Positions 1 to 6,572 of a stretch of 12,161 nt of DNA are shown here, in pieces. A program made the translations under genes and the position numbers. Origin of the DNA: an uncultured euryarchaeote (GTDB taxonomy: Archaea; Nanohalarchaeota; Nanosalinia; Nanosalinales; Nanosalinaceae). The stretch is from NCBI GenBank assembly GCA_937132175.1, contig CAKZNU010000013.1, positions 1-12,161 of the forward strand, given 5' to 3'. Position 1 is the stretch's first letter, and each line of letters opens with the position of its first letter. The notes under the pieces were generated by a model. That model searched no databases. It was not told the origin of the DNA and worked only from the letters and a program-made list of their open reading frames with translations.

Positions 1-1867
1 GCGCACGCACGATGTAGTCAAGATCGAGATCGTAGTCGCTGAATGCTCTGTTGACCTTCTTTGCTGCCTCTGACTTCTTCTGATGCCCTGGCTTTAGCTC
101 CAGATAGTCCGGACACAGAGAGCTTATTGCTTCTGAAGGCCCGACAACCGGGATGTATACGTCTTCCTGTATCTCGTATGGACCTGCCGCTGCGTCCACC
201 GAGACGTTTCTCATGTAGTCTCGGTCTCCACGGACTACGAAGGCTCCTTTTGCCAGATACTCCCCGGACTCCGGATTTTCCGTGACCTGGTCAGGATCCA
301 CGTAGTATACATCGTCTGCACCTATCCCAGCTTTCCATGTCTTCGAGAAGGTGACAGCAGCGGCCGCAGCCTCTTTCCTCGTAGCCTCTCCACAGTCCTG
401 TCCATCCTTCACCACGACACTGGGTGCGCCGTCAAAGTCCGCATGAAAGTAGAGGTCTCCCGGCTCCATGTGTTTTTTCACCAGCATATCGTTTGTCTGT
501 GCGTCCCTTCCGGCCAGTACAAGAAAGTCCTCGGAGGAACGGAACCATCTGTACTTCTCGAACCACTCCTTGCTTCTCTTCCCGGACTTATCGTCCATGA
601 CTTCCTCAACCTCTATCTCCTGTTTCTCAAGCTCCTCAAGCTCTTTCTCCGTGTCTTCAAGCGCTTCCTTTGCGCTCTCGATCTTGTCTTCCGATTCCTT
701 TGCCTTATCGTAGAACCTCGAAGCCGTAGCCTCCAGATCCTCATACAGGTAAACCTTCAGACTTCCGTCCTTCAGGTCCACGGATACAAAGCCTTCCTGC
801 TCGTTGAGATCATTTACAAGCTCCGAGGCCTCGCTGTCGGATTCCTGGATCTTTTCACGTGTCCTGTCCCAGCCGACCTCGTCTATTGAGTTCTCCAGCT
901 GTCTCTTGACCTGCTGAAGCTTCTGGTAGTTTTCGTATATCCTTTCCGCCTTCTGACGGTTTTGCTCTGAGGACTCACGGAGGCCACGGATCTTCATCTC
1001 CTGCTGCCTCTTCTGGCGCTCAATACCCTCTTTTTTCTCCTGGTAGGCTTCCTCTCTCTTTCTCTTTTCCTCAAGCTGCTTGTTGAGGTAGTAGAACCTA
1101 TCGATCGCCTCCGAAAACTTCTCGAACTCCCTTACGGAGTTTTCTGCGTACTTCTCCAGGTGGAAAGGCGAAGATCTCACCGGGTCCTCTCCGTCAAGGT
1201 AAAGTCTTGGGTTGATCTCGGAGGTATCCATCAGGCTCTCTATCTCCGATCTTAGGCTTTCTCTCTGTTCCCGGGAAAGATCCTCGAGGCTCTGGTGTTT
1301 GTCCAGTCTAGTTCTTGCAAGTACCTCTTCTGCGTAGGTGCCGCCGAAGCTGAGCTCTGATGCGATCTGTCTTACCAGTTCGCCGCCTCTGATCTGTTCA
1401 AGTACGTCATCTATCTCTCTGGGATCGGTCGTGGGCTCGGGATACACGTAGTCTTGACCTACACGTATCTCTCTGTCAGCCCAGTCTTCCTCACGCAGCG
1501 CTCCGATTATCCGGTCGCCGTCCGTCAGTATAAAGTTTCCCTTACCGAACATCTCAAGTATCAGGCGGTTTTCCCCGGACTCTATCTCCAGCACCCTATC
1601 GAAGCCTCTCTGTGTAATGGAATCTACCCTGCCGAGATGTTTCCGTAGCTCCATGCAGAAGCCTGGCGGCCTCGTAGGGTTATCACGCTTGTAGTCCGAA
1701 AGAAAAGCTCTGTCCGTACCTACTACAAGCCTCTTTTTCTCATCGCCCGGAACATAGATCTCCAGTGAAAGCTCTTCGCCACGCTGGTAGACCTTCTGTA
1801 CATGTCCTCCCTCCAGCTGGCTGAACTCATCCATCAGTATCGAGAGATCAAGGCTTGTAAGCTCCAT
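1..1867 (-). CDS. rqcH: NFACT / Rqc2-RqcH family ribosome quality control protein, 3' end cut by window
   Basis: Open from ATG at 1867 to the window edge: 622 residues, no stop reached, so the C-terminus is missing. NFACT proteins bind the peptidyl-tRNA-obstructed large ribosomal subunit and recruit tRNA to tag stalled nascent chains. Seen here: an NFACT-N domain (about 1-165) with the Asp-Arg pair at 90-91 (motif GFDRVLEIE), which is needed for tail synthesis in the family; a helix-hairpin-helix segment (about 170-195); a long coiled coil (about 240-435); and an NFACT-R domain (about 438-550) with GGRDAQ-like AGRDAQTND and a PGDLYFHAD motif, followed by the LKPG segment. A GGAGG ribosome site at 1885-1881 lies 13 bases before the start. 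It sits 36 bases after scpB, in the same frame, and is probably co-transcribed with it. Family assignment is secure; archaeal tail chemistry is inferred. Confidence 0.93.
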   Translation of the reverse strand, partial: MELTSLDLSILMDEFSQLEGGHVQKVYQRGEELSLEIYVPGDEKKRLVVGTDRAFLSDYKRDNPTRPPGFCMELRKHLGRVDSITQRGFDRVLEIESGENRLILEMFGKGNFILTDGDRIIGALREEDWADREIRVGQDYVYPEPTTDPREIDDVLEQIRGGELVRQIASELSFGGTYAEEVLARTRLDKHQSLEDLSREQRESLRSEIESLMDTSEINPRLYLDGEDPVRSSPFHLEKYAENSVREFEKFSEAIDRFYYLNKQLEEKRKREEAYQEKKEGIERQKRQQEMKIRGLRESSEQNRQKAERIYENYQKLQQVKRQLENSIDEVGWDRTREKIQESDSEASELVNDLNEQEGFVSVDLKDGSLKVYLYEDLEATASRFYDKAKESEDKIESAKEALEDTEKELEELEKQEIEVEEVMDDKSGKRSKEWFEKYRWFRSSEDFLVLAGRDAQTNDMLVKKHMEPGDLYFHADFDGAPSVVVKDGQDCGEATRKEAAAAAVTFSKTWKAGIGADDVYYVDPDQVTENPESGEYLAKGAFVVRGDRDYMRNVSVDAAAGPYEIQEDVYIPVVGPSEAISSLCPDYLELKPGHQKKSEAAKKVNRAFSDYDLDLDYIVRA

Positions 1868-1903
1868 ATGGAGAAAGGAACCTCCGATGTTTAAAACACA
1901 GGT

Positions 1904-2413
1904 CTAGACCTCTAGCTCTTCGGCTTCGGCAGCTTCCTGTTGCTTGAACTCGTCCAGGCTCTCAAGATCGAAGTACTCAAGGAAGTAATCGGTAACGTCC
2001 AGGACAGCTGTTCTGCCGTCTTTTTCCTTCTCCAGGAAGCCCCGGGAGCACAGTTCCTTGACGTGCTGGTAGGTCCTGTTGCCTCTTACCTCGACTATGT
2101 CTGCCTGCTCTACAGGTGCGTTGTATGCTATGAGGGAAAGTGTCCGTAGCTGTGCGTCGCTTATGTCTTGGTGTGGCGCCAGATGTGATACGTGTTCCAG
2201 ATGATCCTTCTTCACCCTGAGCTCGTAGCTGTCCCCGCTCTGTACCAGTTCCAGTCCTCTGTGTTCCTCCTGAAGATCTTCCTCGAACTCCTCAAGCAAC
2301 ATATCGACGTATCCTATCGAGCCGAGGTTCAGTATCTCTGCGATCTCCTCCCTGTCGATGGGTTCGTCCGCCAGAAACAGGGCGGCCTCGAGACGTGATT
2401 TCTTCGCTTCCAT
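1904..2413 (-). CDS. scpB: ScpB, segregation and condensation protein B
   Basis: 169 residues, slightly shorter than typical bacterial ScpB. ScpB is the kite subunit that dimerises and binds the ScpA kleisin in the SMC-ScpAB complex, which organises and separates chromosomes. Two winged-helix domains are visible: an N-terminal one (about 4-80, starting KSRLEAALFLADEPI, the family's signature opening) and a second (about 85-150) with the conserved ISDAQLRTLSLIAYNAPVEQ stretch followed by RGNRTYQHVKEL. The tail is acidic (EAAEAEELEV). It ends in TAG. It follows scpA by 41 bases. No Shine-Dalgarno precedes its ATG, but a TATA-like element about 28 bases upstream could give a leaderless internal transcript. 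Gene order smc-scpA-scpB supports the call. Confidence 0.93.
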   Translation of the reverse strand: MEAKKSRLEAALFLADEPIDREEIAEILNLGSIGYVDMLLEEFEEDLQEEHRGLELVQSGDSYELRVKKDHLEHVSHLAPHQDISDAQLRTLSLIAYNAPVEQADIVEVRGNRTYQHVKELCSRGFLEKEKDGRTAVLDVTDYFLEYFDLESLDEFKQQEAAEAEELEV

Positions 2414-2435
2414 ATATCTTAATTGCTGCAGAACT

Positions 2436-2445
2436 TGATAAATAA
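2436..2445 (-). promoter_or_regulatory. Possible internal TATA box before scpB
   Basis: On the minus strand the scpA-scpB gap reads TTATTTATCA, centred about 28 bases before the scpB ATG, the distance expected for a leaderless archaeal transcript. The gap has no purine-rich ribosome site, unlike most operon-internal starts here. AT-rich decamers occur by chance, so this is tentative. Confidence 0.35.
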
Positions 2446-2454
2446 CTCGGTCTT

Positions 2455-3144
2455 TCAGTCTTCTTCCTTTGGGGCAACCTTGAGGTCTCCGAGGAACTCC
2501 TCCTGTATCAGGTCTACACGGTCCTCGTTTTCCAGGTTAAGTACGTGTTTGAACCTCTCAATCTTTTCCTCAGGCTCTTCCGGATCCACAAGGCTTGAGA
2601 ACTTGACCTCTTCGCTGGAGCTGGATATAAATCCTGTGATCCTGCTGTAAAGTGAGTCAAGCCTGTCTCGCAGGGTTTGTTCCTCGACCTCGAACTGCTG
2701 GTCGATCTCCTCACGTCTTCTCTGTCTCTCCTGTCTCTGTTCCCTGACCTCCAGTGCTTCACGCAGAGACTCCTTGAGCTCGCTCTTGTCCATTCTTCTG
2801 CTCGGTTCGTTCCTGACAGGTAACTCGAGATCGGGGGCTGCCTCGAGATCAGGCTCTCTGCCTGAGGACTCTATCTCCTCATCGAAGTCCATCGGATCTT
2901 CCTCCTGTTGTTCCTGTTCCTCGAAGTACATCGCCTGGGACTTCATCCTCAAAAGGGCGGAAAGTACACGTATAGCCCTGGCGGAGACCTCCAGGTCATG
3001 GCTCTGAAGCTCCTTGATGTAGCTTCTGTACCTGTCCGCAATCTCACAGATGTCGATCTTTTCGGTGTCCATGTCCGCGGTCAGAAAGTCGAGAGTCTCC
3101 TCCCACGACCTTTCCGAAAGCATATCAGCACGGTGTTCCTGCAT
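2455..3144 (-). CDS. scpA: ScpA, kleisin subunit of the SMC complex
   Basis: 229 residues, near the family's usual size. ScpA bridges the neck of one SMC head and the cap of the other and carries ScpB. Seen: an N-terminal helical domain (about 12-75) with the family pattern ETLDFLTADMDTEKIDICEIADRY and the ARAIRVLSALLRMKSQAMY helix; an acidic, low-complexity linker (about 75-120) where ScpB should bind; a charged helical stretch (120-165); and a C-terminal winged helix (about 165-225) that would contact SMC. The usual N-terminal FEGPLDLLL motif is degenerate (RSWEETLDFL). The ATG is preceded directly by an in-frame TAG, so it cannot extend upstream. A GGTGA site seven bases ahead can serve as ribosome site. 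It lies 42 bases after smc. Confidence 0.9.
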   Translation of the reverse strand: MQEHRADMLSERSWEETLDFLTADMDTEKIDICEIADRYRSYIKELQSHDLEVSARAIRVLSALLRMKSQAMYFEEQEQQEEDPMDFDEEIESSGREPDLEAAPDLELPVRNEPSRRMDKSELKESLREALEVREQRQERQRRREEIDQQFEVEEQTLRDRLDSLYSRITGFISSSSEEVKFSSLVDPEEPEEKIERFKHVLNLENEDRVDLIQEEFLGDLKVAPKEED

Positions 3145-3183
3145 CTAGCTTTTCACCGTCCGGGGCAGGGTTTTCAGAGACAT
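3145..3183 (-). other. 12-codon mini-ORF abutting the scpA start, possible leader peptide
   Basis: Between smc and scpA an ATG at 3183 opens a 12-residue frame (MSLKTLPRTVKS) ending in TAG at 3147-3145, immediately followed by the scpA ATG in the same frame. A perfect GGAGG (3196-3192, inside the last smc codons) lies eight bases before this ATG, a better site than scpA's own GGTGA. It could couple scpA translation to smc by termination and reinitiation. Whether it is translated cannot be told from sequence. Confidence 0.35.
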
Positions 3184-3186
3184 TTT

Positions 3187-5727
3187 TCAGGCCTCCATAT
3201 CTATGCTTCTCATCTTCGTAACTCCTTGATCCATGGAGACGCCGTATGCTCTCTCGGCGTGTCTCACCGTGATATCGTTGTGTGAGATGACTATGAACTG
3301 GTTTTCGTCTGCGTACTGGTTCAGGAGGTCGGAGAGCTTACGGGAGTTTGTCTTGTCCAGTGCCGCGTCTATCTCATCCATTATGTAGAAAGGGGCTTCC
3401 TCGTACTCCAGGATCGCAAATACGAAGGCGATCGCGGTCATCGTCTTCTCTCCTCCGGAAAGAGCCTGTATGATGTGTGGATCCTTTCCTGGAGGTGCTG
3501 CACGGATCTTCAGGCCCTTGTCCAGGTCATCGTCCTCCAGCACCAGCTCGCCTGAACCTCCTCCGAACAGCTCGGAGAAAAGCTCCGAGAAGCTTTCCTG
3601 TATCTCTTCCAGCGTATCCATGAAGCGGTCTCTTTTCTTCGACTCTATCTCATCTATCATGTCCTCTATCTCGAGTTTTTCCTGTCTGATTTCCGAGATC
3701 TTGTCCTTGAACTCGTCGAACTCCTCTTTTTTCTCCTTGTACTCGTCTATTGCCCGCATGTTGACCGGGCCCATCGAGTTCTGTTTCTTGAGAACCTTTC
3801 TCTTCTTGGTCTTCAGGTCCTCTGGCGTCGAGTCAAGTCCTATGAGTTCGTCATCCGCGAACTCGTACTCTTCAAGGTCTTCCTTCACGTTTTCAAGCTC
3901 TGCCTTCGTCTTTGCCTTCTTGGAGCCGGACTCATCGACCTTTGTCTTGAGCTTCTCCTTCTCAGAGTAAAGCTCCTGTCTTTCGCTTCTGAGGTCTGAG
4001 AGCTCTTCACGTATCTCGGTCTTCTCCTGTGCCAGGTCCTTATCCGTTCCTTCTTCCTCCTGTTTCCGGGACTTCATCTGTTTCAGCTCGGCGATGTCTC
4101 TCTGAAGCTCCTCTATCTCATCCTCGACCTCCTGTTTTTCCTCCTTCTTTTTCTCAGGGTTGAGGTTGTTCGAGAGGTTTTTGCCGGATTTTTTCGACTT
4201 CTTCTTTCCTCCGGTCATCGATCCTCCCCGGCTCATGACGTCTCCGTCCAAGGTTACTACCCTCACACCGTTTACGTCTTTGACGGAGTCCAGATCCTCC
4301 GCAATAAGGGTATCGGAGAAGACGTTGTTGATCGCCCTCTGGTATCTATCGTCGTATTCGACGAGGTTCGAGGCATAGTCTATAACCCCTTTCTTCTTGA
4401 GGGCCATCTGGGACTTTGCGGACTTGTCCCTGTCCTTGATCTTGTCCAGAGGCAGCATTCTGGCACGTCCTATGCCTTCACGCTTCAGGTAGTTTATCGC
4501 GTCCACCGCAGTCTGTTTGTCCTGTACGACGACGTCGTTCATATGTCCTCCTGCGGCGGTATCTATCGCTACGGCGAACCTATCCTCCGTCGAGATCAGG
4601 TCCTGGAAGGCTCCCTCAATCTTCTCGTTGTCGAGGGATAGAACAGCGTCGACTGCACGGGAGCCGGTGTTTTTCCTCTTCTGCATCTTCTCCAGCTCCT
4701 CAATGGTGTCCTCGAGGTCCTCGAGCTTCTCCCTCTTGTTCTCTATCTGGCCGCGTTTTTTCTCGATCCTGTTTTCCAGGTGCTCGATGTCCGTGTTCCC
4801 TGAGGACTGTTCGTCCTCGATTTCCTCTATACGGTCCTGTTTCTCCTCGATCTCCTGATCGATTTTCTCCAGCTTCTGCTCGAGTTCCTCTATCCTTTCC
4901 TTTCTCTCCTGTGTATCCGTGTTTATATTCGCCAGCCGGTTGGAGAGAGCACGCTTACGGACCTCAAGTATGGAGGCCTCGATCTTCTTCTTTCTTTCCT
5001 CAAGCTCCCTGTATCTCAGTGCAGTCTCTTTTTCCTCCTTGAGCTTCTGCAGGTGCTCCCGTTTCTCATCCAGCTTTATCTGTTGTTCGTTGAGGTGCTC
5101 CTGTACCTGGTCCAGCTCCTCCTGTGCCTCTTCCTCTTTCTCGTCGAACTCCTGAACTCCTGAAAGCTCATCGATGATCTTTCTACGCTCTACATCGCTC
5201 TGTTCAACTATCTCAGTTATCTTTCCCTGTCTGACAAAGTGATAGCCCTCGGTATCGATGTTTGCCTTCTCCGCTATCCTTTCGATAAACGCCCTCTTGC
5301 AGTTTGTACCCATGAACTTGTACATCGATGATCCGGCACGGGTCACCTTCCTACCTATAGTTATCTCATCAGTCTCCCCTTCTTCCTTTTCCCTGAGGAA
5401 CTCGTCGAATATTCCTGAAGTATTATCCAGGTAGACCGTGACATGTGCGTAATCCGCAGGCTTTCTGGAGTCTCCCCCGTTAAAGATCAGCTGTTCAAGC
5501 TTCTCAGCCCTCAGACGGGACGAACGCCTCCCAAATACAAAGCTTAAGGCATCAAGAATATTTGACTTTCCGTTCCCGTTTTCCCCAACTACAGCCGTCA
5601 AACCCCGGTAAAACGGTATTGATACCTTTCTCTGGAAAGACTTGAAGCCTTTACACGTAACCTTGTTTATCTTTGTGGCAGAGCCACCGAACTCCTGGCT
5701 TTCCTGCTCAAGCTTCTGCTCCGGCAT
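3187..5727 (-). CDS. smc: SMC chromosome segregation ATPase with short coiled-coil arms
   Basis: 846 residues from ATG 5727 (848 from an alternative GTG at 5733). SMC dimers with ScpAB extrude or hold DNA loops using ATP. Domains in order: N-terminal head with Walker A GENGNGKS (48-55), Q-loop in HFVRQGKI (about 160-169); first coiled arm about 195-350; hinge about 353-508, ending in the conserved GGSMTGG; second arm about 525-700; C-terminal head with signature LSGGEK (756-761), Walker B FYIMDE (780-785), D-loop ALD and switch His in VISHND. All ATPase motifs are present, so the protein should be active. Length is the oddity: archaeal and bacterial SMCs usually run to about 1150-1200 residues, and here both arms are roughly halved. 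ATG 5727 is preferred because a TATA-like box lies about 28 bases upstream. scpA and scpB follow. Confidence 0.95.
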   Translation of the reverse strand: MPEQKLEQESQEFGGSATKINKVTCKGFKSFQRKVSIPFYRGLTAVVGENGNGKSNILDALSFVFGRRSSRLRAEKLEQLIFNGGDSRKPADYAHVTVYLDNTSGIFDEFLREKEEGETDEITIGRKVTRAGSSMYKFMGTNCKRAFIERIAEKANIDTEGYHFVRQGKITEIVEQSDVERRKIIDELSGVQEFDEKEEEAQEELDQVQEHLNEQQIKLDEKREHLQKLKEEKETALRYRELEERKKKIEASILEVRKRALSNRLANINTDTQERKERIEELEQKLEKIDQEIEEKQDRIEEIEDEQSSGNTDIEHLENRIEKKRGQIENKREKLEDLEDTIEELEKMQKRKNTGSRAVDAVLSLDNEKIEGAFQDLISTEDRFAVAIDTAAGGHMNDVVVQDKQTAVDAINYLKREGIGRARMLPLDKIKDRDKSAKSQMALKKKGVIDYASNLVEYDDRYQRAINNVFSDTLIAEDLDSVKDVNGVRVVTLDGDVMSRGGSMTGGKKKSKKSGKNLSNNLNPEKKKEEKQEVEDEIEELQRDIAELKQMKSRKQEEEGTDKDLAQEKTEIREELSDLRSERQELYSEKEKLKTKVDESGSKKAKTKAELENVKEDLEEYEFADDELIGLDSTPEDLKTKKRKVLKKQNSMGPVNMRAIDEYKEKKEEFDEFKDKISEIRQEKLEIEDMIDEIESKKRDRFMDTLEEIQESFSELFSELFGGGSGELVLEDDDLDKGLKIRAAPPGKDPHIIQALSGGEKTMTAIAFVFAILEYEEAPFYIMDEIDAALDKTNSRKLSDLLNQYADENQFIVISHNDITVRHAERAYGVSMDQGVTKMRSIDMEA

Positions 5728-5750
5728 AAACACAAGATTACCCGCTCTAC

Positions 5751-5760
5751 ATTAAAAAAC
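5751..5760 (-). promoter_or_regulatory. TATA-like element for smc
   Basis: Minus-strand GTTTTTTAAT, centred about 28 bases before the ATG at 5727 and about 22 before the GTG at 5733. The spacing favours the ATG for a leaderless mRNA. The other candidate for smc, on the reverse of the 5780-5787 TATA box, would leave a leader of roughly 25-30 bases. Confidence 0.45.
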
Positions 5761-5775
5761 CGCACGGAGAGACAA

Positions 5776-5791
5776 CACATATAAAAATGTG
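5776..5791 (+). promoter_or_regulatory. TATA box of the kinase-like gene inside an inverted repeat
   Basis: TATAAAAA at 5780-5787 is centred 26 bases before the ATG at 5809, as expected of a leaderless archaeal gene; no ribosome site is visible. The box lies within CACAT-ATAAAA-ATGTG, a 5-base inverted repeat that could also be an operator or let the promoter work in both directions. Confidence 0.6.
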
Positions 5792-5808
5792 ACCATACAG
5801 TAGTAAAT

Positions 5809-6549
5809 ATGGCCAGTTTGTCTACCAGCGAAACCTCAGAGGGAACATACGTAAGCAGATACCTGCCCTGGAATAAATGGGACAGCCCTGCTGAACCCAC
5901 CAGCAGCTTCGGTATTACGAGGGTCGAGAACGAGAAAGGAGCTGACAGAGACCTTAAGGAGATGTTTGTTACTCACGGCAAGGTGGAAGATACTTCATAC
6001 GGCCTGTTCCCTGCGGTAGAAGTTGGTAAGGTTGAGGGCGACAACATCAAAGAAAGACTGTCAGATCCTTCTGTTTCAGATTCGGAGTCTGTCGGAGAGT
6101 CTCTCGGAGGACTCATGGGAGACTTACACATGAACGAATACGCCCATGGAGACGCAAAACTGGCGAACTTTATGTACGAGGACAGAGATATCGCCTCTAT
6201 AGACCACGAGTTTTGGGAAGACAACGCAGGTCTAGATGACTGTCTCAGGGACCTGAAGATGGTGCGTTCAGACGCCGCAACACTTGACACATTCCAGGAA
6301 TTTATGGAGGGCTTCGAGGACGGATACAGGAAGGAAGTTGAGACTAAGGGCGAAGGCTACAAGAGGAACCTGCCAGATTACACGGAGGAACTTATCCGGT
6401 TCTTCGACTCGGAGCCAGACGGGGAAGAAATCGGCTACGGACGTGTACGCCTCAGCGAACAGCGTGGACCTCGGAGAGGAGAGACAGGTTTCCTAAAGAG
6501 CTTCAGAAACCTCCAGGAGAACGGATACATAGACGAGAGCCTGCTTTAG
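5809..6549 (+). CDS. Unassigned protein with kinase-like (APH/Bud32-type) catalytic loop
   Basis: 246 residues, not matched to a named family. Around 113-134 it shows HGD-x4-N followed by IDHEF: His113, Asp115 (catalytic Asp position), Asn120 and Asp132, the last standing where the metal-binding Asp of DFG sits. This is the loop of aminoglycoside phosphotransferase, Bud32 and lipopolysaccharide-kinase type folds. Upstream, VEGDNIKERL (75-84) resembles the hinge of such kinases. A clear glycine-rich loop and the beta-3 Lys are not evident in the first 60 residues, so the N-lobe is divergent or reduced; Lys43 followed by an acidic helix is one possibility. The C-terminal third is helical and charged. 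No membrane segment. It is alone on its strand, divergent from smc and convergent with aspS. Substrate is unknown; activity on small molecules or protein is equally possible. Confidence 0.75.
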   Translation: MASLSTSETSEGTYVSRYLPWNKWDSPAEPTSSFGITRVENEKGADRDLKEMFVTHGKVEDTSYGLFPAVEVGKVEGDNIKERLSDPSVSDSESVGESLGGLMGDLHMNEYAHGDAKLANFMYEDRDIASIDHEFWEDNAGLDDCLRDLKMVRSDAATLDTFQEFMEGFEDGYRKEVETKGEGYKRNLPDYTEELIRFFDSEPDGEEIGYGRVRLSEQRGPRRGETGFLKSFRNLQENGYIDESLL

Positions 6550-6563
6550 AGAAAAAAGAAGAG
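6550..6563 (-). terminator. T-rich terminator after aspS
   Basis: Just downstream of the aspS stop the minus strand reads CCTCTTCTTTTTTCTC, an oligo-T tract of the kind that ends archaeal transcription. It fills most of the 23-base gap between the two convergent genes. Confidence 0.5.
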
Positions 6564-6572
6564 GTAAACGTG

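Noticed and set aside
443..889. Plus-strand frame of 148 codons opposite the NFACT gene
   Set aside because: Low-complexity Leu/Phe shadow of the coiled coil of NFACT; the minus frame has clear conserved domains throughout.
1904..3147. TAG as a sense codon (pyrrolysine-like recoding) at scpB/NFACT and before scpA
   Set aside because: ScpB, PAP2, parvulin, the kinase-like and coiled-coil genes all end properly in TAG, and both ScpA and NFACT have full N-termini from their own ATG.
3470..5155. Long Ser-rich frames on the plus strand opposite smc
   Set aside because: These are the antisense of Glu/Lys-rich coiled-coil codons (GAG, GAA read backwards as CTC, TTC); no ribosome sites, promoters or family motifs.
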